DNA of 64,000 nt from Maniola hyperantus (GCF_902806685.2 NC_048538.1:13764001-13828000); one strand, 5' to 3'. Shown: positions 30,666-43,076, numbered from the stretch's first letter. Notes: generated by a model not told the origin, from the sequence alone. Numbers and translations: made by a program.

Positions 30666-31060
30666 TCTGGACTTGCGTCCCCGAAATCACTAGACTATAA
30701 CCGCTTTCACGATTTATAACTAAGGAACTTAAGCGCGTCACAATTTGAGCGCGCGACGACAGAGGCTCCTAATCGCATTTTACAGTGTGAATGTCATCAT
30801 GCATATTACATTATTTATTACTTCGTACATACAGTTCCTTGTAATATATACAACTTTTCTAGGAACCGCGTTGGACACATTACCGTCGCGCATGCACTGA
30901 CACCACGCGTTGTGTTTGTTTCAAGCTTTATTAAATGAAAAAGTTGTTAGAAAGTATGTAGAATAATACATGCAAATGTCATGTTACACAAAAGGCAACA
31001 AAGCCATTCCTCTGAGTCTGTAGGTATGTACTCCACTCATTTTCCTAAATAAAAAGCATC

Positions 31061-31417
31061 ATGCTGGCGCAAAGTAGTAGAATAAAGGGAAACAAATGGC
31101 GCGAACTCCGCGTTCCTGCAATGTACAGCAACTTTGTATCTAGTGTGGCTATTAAAATAGCGAGGAACATTAGTTGGTATTTTCATCTGGGCATTATATT
31201 CCCATTGGGCGCTAAGCGAAAGGTGTATGAAGAACAAATCCATCCCCATCATCGCGTTCCCTTTATCATTATCAAATGGTCTACTATGGTCACTGGTGCG
31301 CTTTCAACTTGTGTATGTAAGCTGATAAAATCACCCACTATGCAAATTCGAAGTCAGTTATTTTTTGAAGATGATTTGAAGAGAAGATTGGGTAATGTTG
31401 TTCAGTACCTAGATTGA
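31061..31417 (+). other. 118-codon open frame of doubtful coding status
   Basis: Unusually long for this AT-rich DNA and open on both strands (minus 31037-31252). No domain, start context or splice structure supports it. The sequence around 'tggcgcgaactccgcgttcc' is GC-richer than its flanks, which fits a repeat remnant as well as an exon. Confidence 0.2.
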
Positions 31418-31540
31418 GCTGCCTGCTGAAAGTAGGTATGCCTGATTAATACAAACGAAGTCTTATAGACTAACCTTATAGTTTTCTCATAATAAATAGA
31501 GTTAAAATAAGTGAAACAGTATGGATACTATAATTAACCA

Positions 31541-31750
31541 CTAGCTTATGCCCGCGACTTCATACGCGTAGAATACTCAAATATCAAACGCCTATTTAAG
31601 CCCCTTTACACCTGAATTTTCAAAAACTCTTTCGTAGCAAATGTCTACGTCATAATAGCCATCCTCCTACTTTCAGCCCGTTCCATCCAGTAGTTTGAGC
31701 TGTGCGTTGATAAATCAGTCAGTCAGACCTTTTCCTTGTTTATATTTAGA
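31541..31750 (-). mobile_element. Helitron-like element, type B
   Basis: Complete B copy with CTAG at the left. Its 5' end (TCTAAATATAAACAAGG on the minus strand) directly abuts the 3' end of the type A copy next to it. Confidence 0.75.
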
Positions 31751-31966
31751 CAAGCTGATGCCCGCGACTTCGTCCGCGTGGAATTAGGTTTTTTTAAATC
31801 CGTGGGAACTCTTTGATTTTCCGAGATAAAAAGTAGCCTATGTTACTTTCCAGGTCGTTATCTATACCCATGCAAAAAATCACGTCAATCCGTTGTACCG
31901 TTCCGACGTGATTGAAGGACAAACCAACAATCAAACAAACTTTCGCATTTATAATAAGGGTACCGA
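31751..31966 (-). mobile_element. Helitron-like element, type A
   Basis: Complete A copy; its terminal CTAG is mutated to CTTG at the junction with the B copy. Head reads TCGGTACCCTTATTATAAAT on the minus strand. Confidence 0.75.
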
Positions 31967-32275
31967 TTACTTAAAACTTTCTATTTTCAAACAAACAACA
32001 TTTACAGTTAATCGCGTACAACATAAAACAATAATGTTGACAAGTACTTCGTAAGCTTTATTTCTTCTTTCACTGTCGAGTGCGGAACAGTAACACTTTA
32101 CAGTCTTCACGTTAATGTTTACATTAACCAGTTAGGTAAGACGTTACTCTCAAAAATAAAGTTATGTAGATATGCCAAAAGTGAACAAGATTAACATATT
32201 TTTTCTTCCTCTACCTTTTTCACCCTTGACTACCTTTATGGGGAGGTATAATTATTATTTTTGAACTAGCTGATG
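31967..32275. other. Non-coding DNA
   Basis: Nothing recognised. Confidence 0.4.
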
Positions 32276-32480
32276 CCCGCGACTTCGTCCGCGTGGAATT
32301 AGGTTTTTAAAAATCCCATGGGAACTCTTTTATTTTCCGGGATAAAAAGTAGCCTATGTCACTCTCCAGGTCTTTATCTATACCCATGCAAAAAATCACA
32401 TCAATCCGTTGCACCGTTGCGACTTGATTCACGGACAAACCAACAAACCAATAAACCAACATACCAACAAACAAAGTAGG
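32276..32480 (-). mobile_element. Helitron-like element, type A
   Basis: Starts CTAGCTGATGCCCGCGACTT. It ends in 'aaccaacataccaacaaaca' without the usual head. Confidence 0.75.
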
Positions 32481-32611
32481 TAACACACTTTTGACACACT
32501 TCCTCGTTTCTAATTCTAATACGTACCTACTGCTAGAATATGTAATACATTCCTGGCTTCCGTTTTTCGCGCTAGCTATAATATTGGTATTTACCTTCAA
32601 AAAAAGGTGAA

Positions 32612-32705
32612 TATAGGTACTTTCTGGGCAGGCGCGCTCCACCTTATGCTGCATCATCTCCTGATTGGTGTGATCGCAGTCAAGCGCAAGCCTACCTATA
32701 GTATA
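32612..32705 (+). mobile_element. LINE/SINE tail fragment
   Basis: 'gggcaggcgcgctccacctt' and 'tgctgcatcatctcctgatt' match the junction region after the LINE ORF end at 5745-6035. Confidence 0.5.
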
Positions 32706-33047
32706 GTTAAAAAAACAGTAATCGAACGATAACCACATACTGTTACGACTGCATAGAATTATTATTTATCGATCTTGTAGAATGCAAGGTCCTCTTAATG
32801 TAACCTACTTTAGTAACCCATTTCTTCGCATCGAAATTTCTACCTTTCGACAAGAAAGTATCTGGCACATAGGTACTCGTAGAAACTAGAAAGTATTCGG
32901 ATGAAGCGATCATTCGAACGAACTGTAAAACCTACGAAATCTCGTTCTCTTGTCCGTTGTTTACGGAAAGATTTGGGAACCCACCGCATTATTATCCCAA
33001 GCAAACTCCTATTTACATTGTCTCTAGGCGCATTTTATTCGCCCAAG
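32706..33047. other. Non-coding DNA
   Basis: Nothing recognised. Confidence 0.4.
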
Positions 33048-33165
33048 ACTATGGCCTACACTCCTTCTCATTCTGAAGGGAGACCTGTGTGTAGTAGTAC
33101 GCGATAATGGATTGATGATTGATTGATGATGATGAAGATGATGATGATTGATGATGATTTATGAA
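33048..33165 (+). mobile_element. tRNA-derived SINE, family 1, 3' end with (GAT)n tail
   Basis: 'gactatggcctacactcctt', 'ctcattctgaagggagacct', then a GATGATTGAT-type tail of about 60 bp. Confidence 0.65.
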
Positions 33166-34042
33166 TGAGTGTCTGAGTACTGCAGATTCCTCAATAATGG
33201 CTTAACAGCTTAGCAGCTTGTTCAGACAAGCCTTCGTAGCTCGTAGCTTGTGCTTCGTAGGTAAGAGCTTCGTAGCACCAACAAACTAATTTGTTCAGTG
33301 TATTTTCATTTTGCTCTTACTAGTGTATGTGTGTGGCTCAGGAAACAAAGTCTGCAGACATTTTTTGTAGATAATTATCTGATCTACAATTTTTGTCTTG
33401 GCTAATTTTATGATAAACTTACCGTTTTGCTGATAATTGCGAAAACCCCGTTTTTGTGACCTTTGTAAATTTGAGTAAATTTTTTTCCATGTCAGATCGA
33501 TGAGAACTTTTCACATTTCATTTATAATAGTGTTTTGAACAATCTTACCAATTTTCAGCCAAGTCTGAATTATTGCAACATTACCCTACATTATCATATA
33601 TATTTTGATATAATTTGAATAGATTATAACTACATTATGAACCTTGATGTCTTTGTCTTGTTAAAAGTAGACTTCCTTAGCAAAAAGCATGTGCTTAATT
33701 AATTTCGACACAAGCTTTCATCAAAATGTTTATCGTCCAACATTAGGAAATGACTTAGGTACAAGCAGTTAAGTGAATCTGATTTCCGATTAGTTCTGCA
33801 TTAATGTCATTATCTTGGATTATGCTGATTGCTTTTGCGTTTCCTGACGTCCTAGTCAATATTCATTAATAACCTATCAGTATTGATTGCTATGAGGCTA
33901 CAAATAAGATTTGTAGCCCAAACGTTAAAGTTCACACGTTTGGAGATAATTGAAAGTCCTCTTCTCTAAAATCCACCTGGAACTTGATGACTATTTAGAT
34001 TCAATTATTTTTGATCATCAAAATATTTTTATCAAATCAATC
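33166..34042. other. Non-coding DNA
   Basis: Short direct repeats of 'cttcgtagc' at 33225-33280. The segment at 33352-33400 resembles 11035-11080. No gene. Confidence 0.4.
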
Positions 34043-34409
34043 AAAAAACCGGCCCAGTGCGAGTTAGACTCGCGCACCGAGGGTTCCGGACTCGGGTTTT
34101 TTTTTTCGACAATATGCACGATAAATCAAAACTTATTATGCATAAAAATAAATAAAAATCTGTTTTAGAATTTACAGGTGAATCCCTTTCATATGATACT
34201 CCACTTGGTATATTAATTTTACTTTGAACGTTGAAAATACTAATTATTTGTTGTGAACTGATTTTATGTCATGTAACCACAAATTCACTGTTTTCGGATT
34301 TTTTTCCATTACTTGTGCTACAAGACCTGCCTACGAGTATCTGCCAAATTTCATGATTCTAAGTCAACGGGAAGTATCCTATAGGTTTTCTTGACAGACA
34401 CGACAGACG

Positions 34410-34441
<32 letters not shown>

Positions 34442-34494
34442 ACGAAGTGATCCTATAAGATGTCTTTTTTCCTTTTGTGGTACGGAACCCTAAT
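34043..34494 (+). repeat. Dispersed repeat E, longest copy
   Basis: From 'aaaaaaccggcccagtgcga' to 'tgtggtacggaaccctaata', with a GACAGACA tract at 34402-34440. Same block order as 16380-16762. Confidence 0.7.
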
Positions 34495-35135
34495 AAATAC
34501 TTGTTAACTTAAATAACTTAATTAACTTAAAAAAGACTAGAGCTATAAGTTTCAGTGTAACATTTTCAAACAAACTAAACTAAGTAAATTAAAAATTAAC
34601 TGTACTCGAGTCAAAGTAGTAATGGTATTTTAATTTCTGGCCAGTCACCAAAAACAACAAATGTATTTCAGAAACGATGCAATGTTTTGTAAAACAAGTA
34701 GGAGAGAAGCTAAAAATATTAGCTGCTAAATACGTAACCGTTTCGCAGCTAATATTTATAGCTTACCCAAGTTCAGAAACTTTCCGAAAGGATATGATAG
34801 AAAGTGTATATTTTATATTGATGTTGATTAGCCACGTTTCCGCGTAACTCCTTCTCTAAAATAGAGCGTGCATTTTAAAAGAAACGCTATGTAAATTTGT
34901 CTCCGTATCTTAACGAGTACTCTCAAATGCATTTTTATTTGCACCCGCTGAAGTCGCAGGCAATTTGTTCGCAAACAAGATTAAATTGCCTTATTCCAAG
35001 TCAGCCCGCTTCTATCTTCAAATGCATCGTCACACTACTAGATAAGATCACTCTATCGCTCAATTGTCATCAAAGTTTAAAAAGCTTTATAAAAATTAAC
35101 GTTATTTTCTACAGCTTGACCTGCCTACTGATTCA
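34495..35135. other. Non-coding DNA
   Basis: Contains a weak inverted pair of 'aatattagctgc'/'gcagctaatatt' at 34715-34757. No gene. Confidence 0.4.
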
Positions 35136-35506
35136 CTAACTCGGTGTCTAACACTGAACGATAGCCACCAAGCAAATTTGACATTTATTTGTAATCCATT
35201 GAAAGATTTCTATGAAAAAATATTGTCTTGAACCAACCAATGTCTGTAACATGACGCATTTTGCAAACGCATCAAATTAGACGAAAGGTGATGCAAAATT
35301 ATGTAGATTGTAGGTTAGATTAAAAAATATTATATAAACACTTATAAAATTTCATTATAATTACTGTTAGTTCGTATGAGAGTCGATCAAAAGACTAAAC
35401 ACGTCTGCACCAACGCCGTCTCCATCATTTAAACCACCAACAAATTGAGTTATATTCATGTCAAATGAGCTTGGTGGCTATCATCCAGTGTTAGACACTG
35501 AGTTAG
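35136..35506. mobile_element. MITE with terminal inverted repeats
   Basis: Left end 'ctaactcggtgtctaacact' followed by 'atagccaccaagc' and 'tttgacat'; the right end is its inverted copy with few changes. About 371 bp with no frame. Arms of roughly 50 bp. Confidence 0.8.
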
Positions 35507-36241
35507 CGAATTACACCGCTGAACACGCTTGCTACATCCTTATAAACTCTAAAAAACTTAAAAGTTCGATACTTAGGTCGAGTTAGTACAGTTAAAAGTG
35601 GTTAAAATTATGTTATCATTATACCGTCAAGCGTTTCCCACACGCAGTAGGCACCTAAGTATAAGTACTGACTTGTGAACGTGACAGGCTGAATAATGCA
35701 ACCCATTCTGCTTATATGAACGTTCATATTAACCTGTAACGGTAATGTAACTATGACTGCCTGTCTGGACCTAGTCATTTCCCAGTATTTAGCGACTGTC
35801 ATTTTAGACTGAATTGTCATTTAGCCTACTATCAGGCAAAATCGTAATGGAAAGCTGGCATCGAAATAGTACTAAAACAGTATGAGTAAGAAGGGATTTT
35901 TTTCCAGAAATAAACTTTAAAGCATGATGGAGAAGACCAAACAAGAGCATAATTTGTCAAGCTACAATATACATGCAAAACGTAAGTCCCGCTCTGCGAG
36001 AAAATAATATCATTCGGTGAAATGAGAAAACAGCGTTTATGAATTCTGCAAAAAAGCTCACGTAATAATTTTATTGCGATATGTCGAGTGTACAGTGTAA
36101 ACCTACTGTCGGTTGTGCAAGGGTCTCATAAAATGAATAGAAGCTGTTTGTTTGTTCTTGTTGCTTTTCCGAGATCCAGATAGAAGAATAGAATTAACCT
36201 ATTTGCACGTTTATTTGGCTAAGACCTAATTTTGTACATAA
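35507..36241. other. Non-coding DNA
   Basis: Nothing recognised. Confidence 0.4.
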
Positions 36242-36336
36242 TACGCGACAGGTCAAGATGGTAATCGAAGTATGAGACTGGGGGATGCCCTGCACCGGAC
36301 TAGCGCGGCAGCTGTGCCATCTCGACCTGTTGAGTA
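36242..36336. mobile_element. GC-rich foldback element, internally deleted
   Basis: TACGCGACAGGTCAAGATGG at the left and 'ccatctcgacctgttgagta' at the right pair with each other. 95 bp. Confidence 0.65.
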
Positions 36337-37705
36337 CTCATAGGTCAGGTGCTGAAGGCAGAAGAATCACTCACCAAAGACGTTTAAATAAACAATCTCA
36401 CAATGCGCTGATGCCTAAAATTTTATAAACGTCTCTCCTTTTATCGCGTAAAGATAGATTTACGTGAGAGCTGTCGAAGTGGCTCGCCGTCATATTTCTC
36501 GGATCACTTGAGCAAGTGACACCTGAAAGTGATATCTTGAAAAGACCATCTTGTCTTAAATTTTAATTAGTATTTGTAGATGCTTTTATGTTTGTTGTAG
36601 CATTCTCAATACTTGTGTAGACAACTTAGTTATTGCGGAAACATTCAAACTTTGTTCATTAACAGATAGGTATGCAGGAGCCAGGAGGACACGTCGTATA
36701 ACATAAACATTTTATTAGTATTTTATGTAAACAAATATATTATTGCAACCATAATATTATTACTCTCATCATGGCCTAATAGTTATCATCATCTGCGTGA
36801 AATTAAACATTATGTTTTTATTTTTATTCGAGTAGAAGTCGGCACTTGACAATGCTTTATGAAACCCTTACCGCTATTTGGTTCTATTCCCAGCAAGTTT
36901 AATTAAGGAATTTATAATTCATTCAGGATCAAGTCTAGCCTGGTAAGAGGCTGTGACTACGGCTAGTTACCCCTCTGATAACCCGAAACGATTAAGCGAT
37001 CCGGTACAATGAGGTGAATTATTCTGTTCTATACACAACAAGTCTAAATCCCTTACATAATTGCTCCCTGTGGAAAGAGATAGCCCTAGACTTGGATCAG
37101 CTGTCAGATTCTGTATAGTAAATAGAGTTAGACAAAGTCTTTTAAAATCAATAAGCTGCATATGCATTCATTTTATTGTTGCCGTACCTCATTCCATGTA
37201 ATTTACCCTAAGTATTACACATGTGATATTAAAATTTTAGAATATTACTACAGCACTTTATTTACAATATAAAGTTAGGCGAGGTTCATTTCTCGTTATA
37301 TTTAAGTTTGTTGTTTTGTCAACAAGTCACTTCTGTAACTTTTGTTAAAGGCGCGAAACTGAGAAGTGTTTGTCCAAACTTTATAATTCCTCTTTAAATA
37401 TCATTTTAGTACAAACAAATGCAATTTTCAAGCTAAGGGAGGCGGTGGAAATATTTCATTCATTTCATTTAAAGCCTGGCCAGAAATATAAAAACTTGTT
37501 CTGGAGGCGCTACTAGTAGGTATATGGTGTATGGTCACTAAGTAGAATATTATGGTCTTGTATTAATTAGTTCCATGAATTTTCCGCGAGGTGTTTTATT
37601 TTTCTGGTCAGGCTTTACTTTAAAAAACGTCATTTCTGTTATCATAGTAGTGGTATACCTACAGACAGATAAACAGACACACTTTTGTATTTATATAGTA
37701 TAATA
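36337..37705. other. Non-coding DNA
   Basis: A short minus-strand frame at 36967-37167 looks repeat-like but was not placed in a family. Confidence 0.35.
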
Positions 37706-37934
37706 CTAGCTGATGCCCGCTACTTCGTACGTTTTTAAATTTCCCGGGGGAACTCTTTGATTTTCCGGGATAAAAGTAGTCCCTATGTATATGTCCCTCT
37801 CCAGGTCTTTAACTCTATAGTTAGGTATAGTTGTTAATTGTTATAGTATTAAAAATCACGTCGATCCGTTTGCTCAATAGCGACGTGATCGAAGGACAAA
37901 CCAACACACAAACACACTTTTGCATTATATGTGC
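37706..37934 (-). mobile_element. Helitron-like element, type A
   Basis: CTAGCTGATGCCCGC, then a deletion of the 'gtccgcgtgg' block, then the normal body and 'gacgtgatcgaaggacaaac'. Confidence 0.7.
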
Positions 37935-37937
37935 ACA

Positions 37938-38119
37938 CTAGCTGATGCCCGCGATTTCGTTCGCGTGGATTTACATTTTTTTTAATCCCGCGGGAACACT
38001 TTGATTTTCCGGGATAAAAAGTAGCCTATGTGTTAATCCAGGGTATAATCTATCTCCATTCCAAATTTCATCCAAATCAAAACATCTACACTTTCACATT
38101 TATAATATTATTAGTGGGA
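37938..38119 (-). mobile_element. Helitron-like element, type A (long-body variant)
   Basis: CTAGCTGATGCCCGCGATTT, 'gtagcctatgtgttaatcca', 'gggtataatctatctccatt' and head 'tttataatattattagtgg'. It abuts the preceding copy in the same orientation. Confidence 0.75.
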
Positions 38120-38394
38120 AGTAGGATGACGGTGATTAGTAGGTATACATTTGAAGCTAAACAAAACGTTAGACTCTCATATCTTAGGAGATATTAAACC
38201 AATTCTAACCTGTTGAGATAAATTGACGATGCATCTCCAGTCTGCCAGCCACCAGCTGTTTGAACAACAACTCTGATCAAAGTTGATTGCTAAATGCTTG
38301 AATGCTAATTGAGTTGCAACGGGTAGCATTCTAATTAAAATGTCTCAGTTAAACCAAAGCTATTTCAAATTACTATGTCTGTCTATGGATTTTA

Positions 38395-38632
38395 AATCAA
38401 ATTTATACTAATAAATAAAATTTAAGTGTCTGTCCGTAATTTCGAAATAACCACCTTATATTAAGCTCATATGGTTATTTGAACTGAACCATAACTGAAT
38501 CACACGTTTTAAAAAATTTTGTCTGTCTGTCTGTCTGTGTGAACGGGCTAATCTTCGGAACGGCTGAACCTATTTTGACGAGAGTTTCACAGACAAGTAG
38601 AAGAGAACAAACGGAGGAGTTGTGTTTTTCTA
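38395..38632 (+). mobile_element. Degenerate Helitron-like fragment
   Basis: A head-like 'atactaataaataaaattt' is followed after about 100 bp by a CTGT array and 'gaacgggctaatcttcggaa', then 'cctattttgacgagagtttc', similar in style to type A' bodies. Confidence 0.4.
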
Positions 38633-38810
38633 CCTATATGCACCGAAATCTCCGAGATTTCTGAACCGATTTGCGTAATTTCTTTTTATTCGATAGAGAA
38701 ACTAATAGAAGAGGTAGAAACCTATATACACCGAAATCTCCGAGATTTCTGAACCGATTTGTGTAGGTAATTATTTTTTTATGCCATAGAGAAACTTTGC
38801 GACATCGTTC
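38633..38810 (+). repeat. Diverged tandem duplication, 88-bp period
   Basis: Two copies each hold 'caccgaaatctccgagattt', 'ctgaaccgattt' and 'atagagaaact'. The 'gaaatctccgagatttc' core is itself a small palindrome. Confidence 0.8.
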
Positions 38811-39068
38811 CATTAAAAAATCCCAATGGATGGATCCCAACTCCTCAATCCTGATTCTGTAGGTGACCTCACCACCAAAACTGATGGAATTTAGAAACTG
38901 TCTCGGTAAATTGATATTGGAGGTACCTAACCAAGTAATTCTTAAACTCAAGGACCCAACTTTTCAGCCCTGGTGCTGCAAGAAATTGCATTCCTAAATC
39001 GTGGTGATCCCACGGGATGTTTAAAGAATCACGCGTTTAAATGTTTTTACGAAATTTGACGGGCTAAT

Positions 39069-39151
39069 ATGCATAGGCTACTTTTTGTCCTGGAAAATCA
39101 AAAGTTCCCACGGGATTTTTAAACACCTAAGTCCGCGTGGGCATCAGCTAG
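39069..39151 (+). mobile_element. Helitron-like 3' fragment, type A
   Basis: 'gcataggctactttttgtcc', 'cccacgggatttttaaacac' and 'gcatcagctag'. Confidence 0.65.
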
Positions 39152-39445
39152 TAGGTATTTACTATAATTTATTCTGTTTTATGTGTTTAAGTATTAATAC
39201 CAGCTACCATTGGTAGTAGCTCTACAATAAACAATAAGCTACACAGTGCGAAACACACGGCTTTCAGTCTGCACTCTCCCACGGGATGTTGTGCCCATTT
39301 GTTCGTGAATCGGCTTTCTGATCATGCATTTTACAAAAGCTTTACCTAACTAAGACGCAGCTTCCAATGTGTTTGATCAAAATATAAACAACAAACTTGT
39401 TTTGAAACTGATTACTTATACAGCGTGTTTGATAAATCATATAAC

Positions 39446-39605
39446 AGTAGCTTATGCCCGCGACTTCGTCCACGTGGAATACACTCACACGCCTTTTTAA
39501 GCCTTTTAGGGGTCGAATTTTCAAAACTCCTTTCTTAGTGCATGTTTACGTCCTACATGCCAATCAGTCAGTCAGTCAATTGGTCACCTTTTCCTTTTAT
39601 ACTTA
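39446..39605 (-). mobile_element. Helitron-like element, type B, internally deleted
   Basis: 'gcttatgcccgcgacttcgt' to 'ccttttccttttatactta'; its 5' end abuts the CTAG of the next A copy. Confidence 0.7.
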
Positions 39606-39607
39606 TA

Positions 39608-39803
39608 CTAGCTGATGCTCGCGACTTCGTACGCGTAGATTTAGGTTTTAAAAATCCCGTGGGAACTCTTTGATTTTCCGGGATAAAAGTAGCCTATGTC
39701 GCTCTCCATGTCTTAAACTATATACCCATGCAAAAAATTACGTGTACCTACTCCGTTACGACGTGATTTAAGGACAAACAAACACACATTCGCATTTTTA
39801 TTA
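39608..39803 (-). mobile_element. Helitron-like element, type A
   Basis: CTAGCTGATGCTCGCGACTT through 'gacgtgatttaaggacaaac' to 'cattcgcatttttattagct'. Confidence 0.7.
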
Positions 39804-39840
39804 GCTATGCATAGTGATGACTGAATAATATGTATTATGT

Positions 39841-39977
39841 ATGATCGATGTGATTTTTGCGTAGTAGTTGTGATCTGGAAAGTGAATTAATAGACTACTT
39901 TTTATCCCAGAAATAAACGAGTTTTGCCACAGGATTTGCCAAACCAAATCCACGCAGACGATGTCGCGGGTCGCTAG
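39841..39977 (+). mobile_element. Helitron-like element, type A, 5'-truncated
   Basis: 'atgatcgatgtgatttttgc', 'agactactttttatcccaga', 'cacgcagacgatgtcgcggg' and a terminal CTAG. Opposite orientation to the copy at 39608-39803. Confidence 0.65.
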
Positions 39978-40060
39978 TATCAAAATTCATTTACGCCACA
40001 ACAAAACATTGTATTAGCAAATAATGATAAAATAAATAGTAGGGTAGTAGGCCACCCTAC

Positions 40061-40235
40061 CGGCAAAGCCGTGCCGCCAAGCGATTTAGCGTTCCGGTAC
40101 GATGCCGTGTAGAAATCAAACTGCCATACCCCTTCCAGGTTAGCCCGCTATCATCTTAGGCTGCATCATCACTTACCACCAGGTGAGATTGCAGTCAAGG
40201 GCTAACTTGTATCTGAATAAAAAAATAAAAAAAAA
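40061..40235 (+). mobile_element. SINE, family 3, with A-rich tail
   Basis: 'cggcaaagccgtgccgccaa', 'ttccggtacgatgccgtgta', 'taggctgcatcatcacttac', 'gagattgcagtcaagggcta', ending in an AATAAAAAAATAAAA tail. Related pieces at 48789-48870 (+) and 63840-63955 (-). Confidence 0.7.
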
Positions 40236-40683
40236 GGTATGACAAAACATATTGTTTTCACTTTTCTATTTAGTATTCAAAGACCCTCATAAGTACAAAG
40301 AGTTTAATTCAGGTTTTACGGTATTTACATAAATTTCTTTTGCCTGTATAAAAAGAACAACTCCTTTTAAATCCCATTGCACGCAGCTTACAAAAGTTTA
40401 TGTTTGTTAACCACAAAGAGAGTTTTGCTTATTTTTTCTCTTTGTCTACTTTCTTGTCATTTACACAATAATTTAATTATTAATATCTTCTAAAATTGTT
40501 ATAATCACTATTATTATACATAACAAAGTGGCTCCTCTGCTTTTGTCTGTCGCGCGCTAATCTCATAAATTACTATGGAGATTTTCATTTGGTTTTCACC
40601 AATGGATGGAGAGATTCTGTGGGGTGCATCTTATACTTACAAAGATTTGGAGTTAATTGGGTGAACTGCAATCATCATTTTGT
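40236..40683. other. Non-coding DNA
   Basis: Nothing recognised. Confidence 0.4.
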
Positions 40684-40990
40684 AGGCTATAGTCCACCAC
40701 ACTGGCCAAGTACAGTTTGCCTACTTTAACCCCCTTAATAACATTATGGAGAAGTCTCGGGTATACTTACAGTGCTCACGATGTTTTCCTTCACCGTTAA
40801 AGCAAGTCAGGTTACAGAATAATTTATTTCTCTCAAAGAATTATAAAATTCACTTACAGAGAAAACATATTTACAATTGCAGGTATTCGTTTGTGATATT
40901 TAATTGATAGCAAGTGATATTTAATTTCAGAAAAATTGTCCGGGATCGAAACTTGAAACCCTGTTATACAAAGTCTCAATCACTAGAATA
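40684..40990 (-). mobile_element. tRNA-derived SINE, family 1, interrupted
   Basis: 'atagtccaccacactggcca', 'gatgttttccttcaccgtta' and 'gggatcgaaacttgaaacc' in family order. An extra stretch of about 90 bp (40816-40905) splits the body. Confidence 0.6.
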
Positions 40991-41406
40991 TAGAATACCT
41001 ACCTGTACTCGTAAGAATGACGATTGAACATGCAGAAGTAAAATAAAAATAAAAATAAAGTAAGTAAAAAAGACACAAGTTAAGCCGTAGCTTTTCATAA
41101 AATATGGAAAATTAACATAACAAAAAGCAACAGTTAGATAAATTTTAGCATAGAATTATTACAAATGCATTTTAAACTCCATATCGTAATAATAATGTTA
41201 TGAAACGCCACCGGCCTTAGCGAAAACATCATAATATGCTCGTATAAACTTCATGCATTTCGGCTACAAAAACAGACATTCCAAATATGCATTTCCCAAC
41301 TATCATTTTATTTTAACCCGTTCCAGAAATTAAGCGAGGGTCCCGAAGGATAAGACCAGTTTAAAGTCTTGGATACACAAAACGCGCGACAATAGAGCCT
41401 CAATAG

Positions 41407-41600
41407 CTCAACAGGTAAAGGAGTGGACTGAAAACCGAAAAAAAAAAAAATGGTTGACGGTTCAAACCCCGCCCGTTGCACTATTGTCGTACCTACTCCT
41501 AGCACAAGCTTGACGCTTAGTTGGAGAGGAAAGGGGAATATTAGTCGTTTAACATGGCTAATATTCTTTAAAAAAAGAAAAAAAGAAAAAGAAAGAAAAT
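41407..41600 (+). mobile_element. tRNA-derived SINE, family 4
   Basis: A-box-like 'aatagctcaacaggtaaagg' and B-box-like 'ggttcaaaccccgcc', separated by an A12 run inserted where other copies have none, then 'ggaatattagtcgtttaaca' and an A/G-rich tail. A minus-strand copy lies at 47376-47531. Confidence 0.7.
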
Positions 41601-42321
41601 AACGTATCCAACGTAGCTCCGACAATAAAATTAGGGTAAGTGACACGACGAGGCAATAAGGTATTATTATTATAGGCATTCGATGTTACTATACCGGACG
41701 CAAAACAGAATTGGACGAGAACGAAAAATAGTGAGGATTAAGACGGTAAAACAGTGAATCGACTATAGTCAACGTGGTACAGGGACTATTATAACTGCAA
41801 GAGCCCTGCACAGCTGCTATTTTTAAAGAAGAAAACTTGATTTGTCATTACGGATCGCACATAGAAACCGTGCTTATATCTGAGCAACTTCCGCCGTCGT
41901 ACTTTATATGACGTCGCATATAAAGTGCGAATATGCTTCATACAGTTTGTTGTATAATTACGTACCTACAACTTCTAGGAGTAGCGTCGCGCTTTGTATG
42001 TTTCAGGCTTTAATATTTCATACTAACCAGTTTCAGAATACGGCGAGATTCCCACAGGACGCACACAGTTTAAGCACTTCAAAGTGATAAGGAACGACAA
42101 TTTGCAACTTAACGAGAAACTGTGAAGAATAGTTTAGTAAAGCACGGTATGAGAGCAAAATATATTTTGTACGTGGATCTCGTAGGTATTTGTTTTGAAT
42201 GTTTGAAACAGCCTTAAGTTGAGCAGCCTCGATCTTTTTATGATATTCCTTGAATTACGAGTAGGTATGGTTCTTACGGAAAAAAATTGAAAAAATTGCC
42301 TGAAAAAGAATCACTGTTAGG
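41601..42321. other. Non-coding DNA
   Basis: A palindromic 'tatatgacgtcgcatata' lies near 41905-41922. No gene. Confidence 0.4.
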
Positions 42322-42350
42322 CGGTACGAAGTTCGCCGGGTCAGCTAGTA
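42322..42350 (+). mobile_element. Helitron-like end of a different subtype
   Basis: 'cggtacgaagttcgccgggt' followed by 'cagctag': the stem differs from types A-C but the end is the same. Confidence 0.4.
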
Positions 42351-42797
42351 CAAGAATAGATTTAGATACGGGTACTCTTCCGCACACAACGAATAGCCTC
42401 AAAATGATATTGAATGATTTCGTCTGGTCTAATGAATAACGTTTAGGTACTGCAAGTTCAAAAATGTTGGCTGATGCATAGATATAATCCATGTTAGAAT
42501 TTTTGTTGTTTTCCGTAACATATAATTTTTAACCCCAACCAAACAGCGATATTATTCGCGTGTATAGAATGACGATCAAAAAACATTTGGCTGGTAGATA
42601 GATGATGGTAAATTTTCAGCGCACTTTATAACAATGCAGCCCGCGGGTACGAAATGAAACATGGTCGTGTGGGACACAGGCAGTGTGTTACAGCACGACA
42701 ATTCAAAAATAAATTAGTGCAAAACAACTACATAGATAGTTAGGTACGTGAACAATTGTAATTTAGTATTTTGTGGATGAGACGAATTAGCAATTCT

Positions 42798-43076
42798 TAT
42801 CCTGACTGACAGACTGACTGATGTATCAACACACAACCTAAACCGCTGGGATTATAATTTTTAACAACTACTAACAAAGGATTTCCATACCTAAGTGGGT
42901 TAAATAGATGAAAGTTTATACGAAAGTCCGTCATTTTCAGATTAAGTATATCTTTAAAAAATTGATATTAGAGCTTTTGGTTAAAAATGAAAAAGTACAT
43001 GTTTCAGGATTTTTAGAAATTCTACACCCTTGATTTTTAAAAATCCCACTTGAGCCAAGCCGTGGCGGTTCAGCTA
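42798..43076 (+). mobile_element. Diverged Helitron-like element
   Basis: Starts like type B with a GACTGACAGACTGACTG tract and 'acaacctaaaccgctggga', and ends 'gccgtggcggttcagcta'. The middle is unlike the other copies. Confidence 0.4.

Noticed and set aside
32307..32738. 143-codon minus-strand frame
   Set aside because: Its C-terminal half is the type A Helitron-like repeat and the rest has no coding character.
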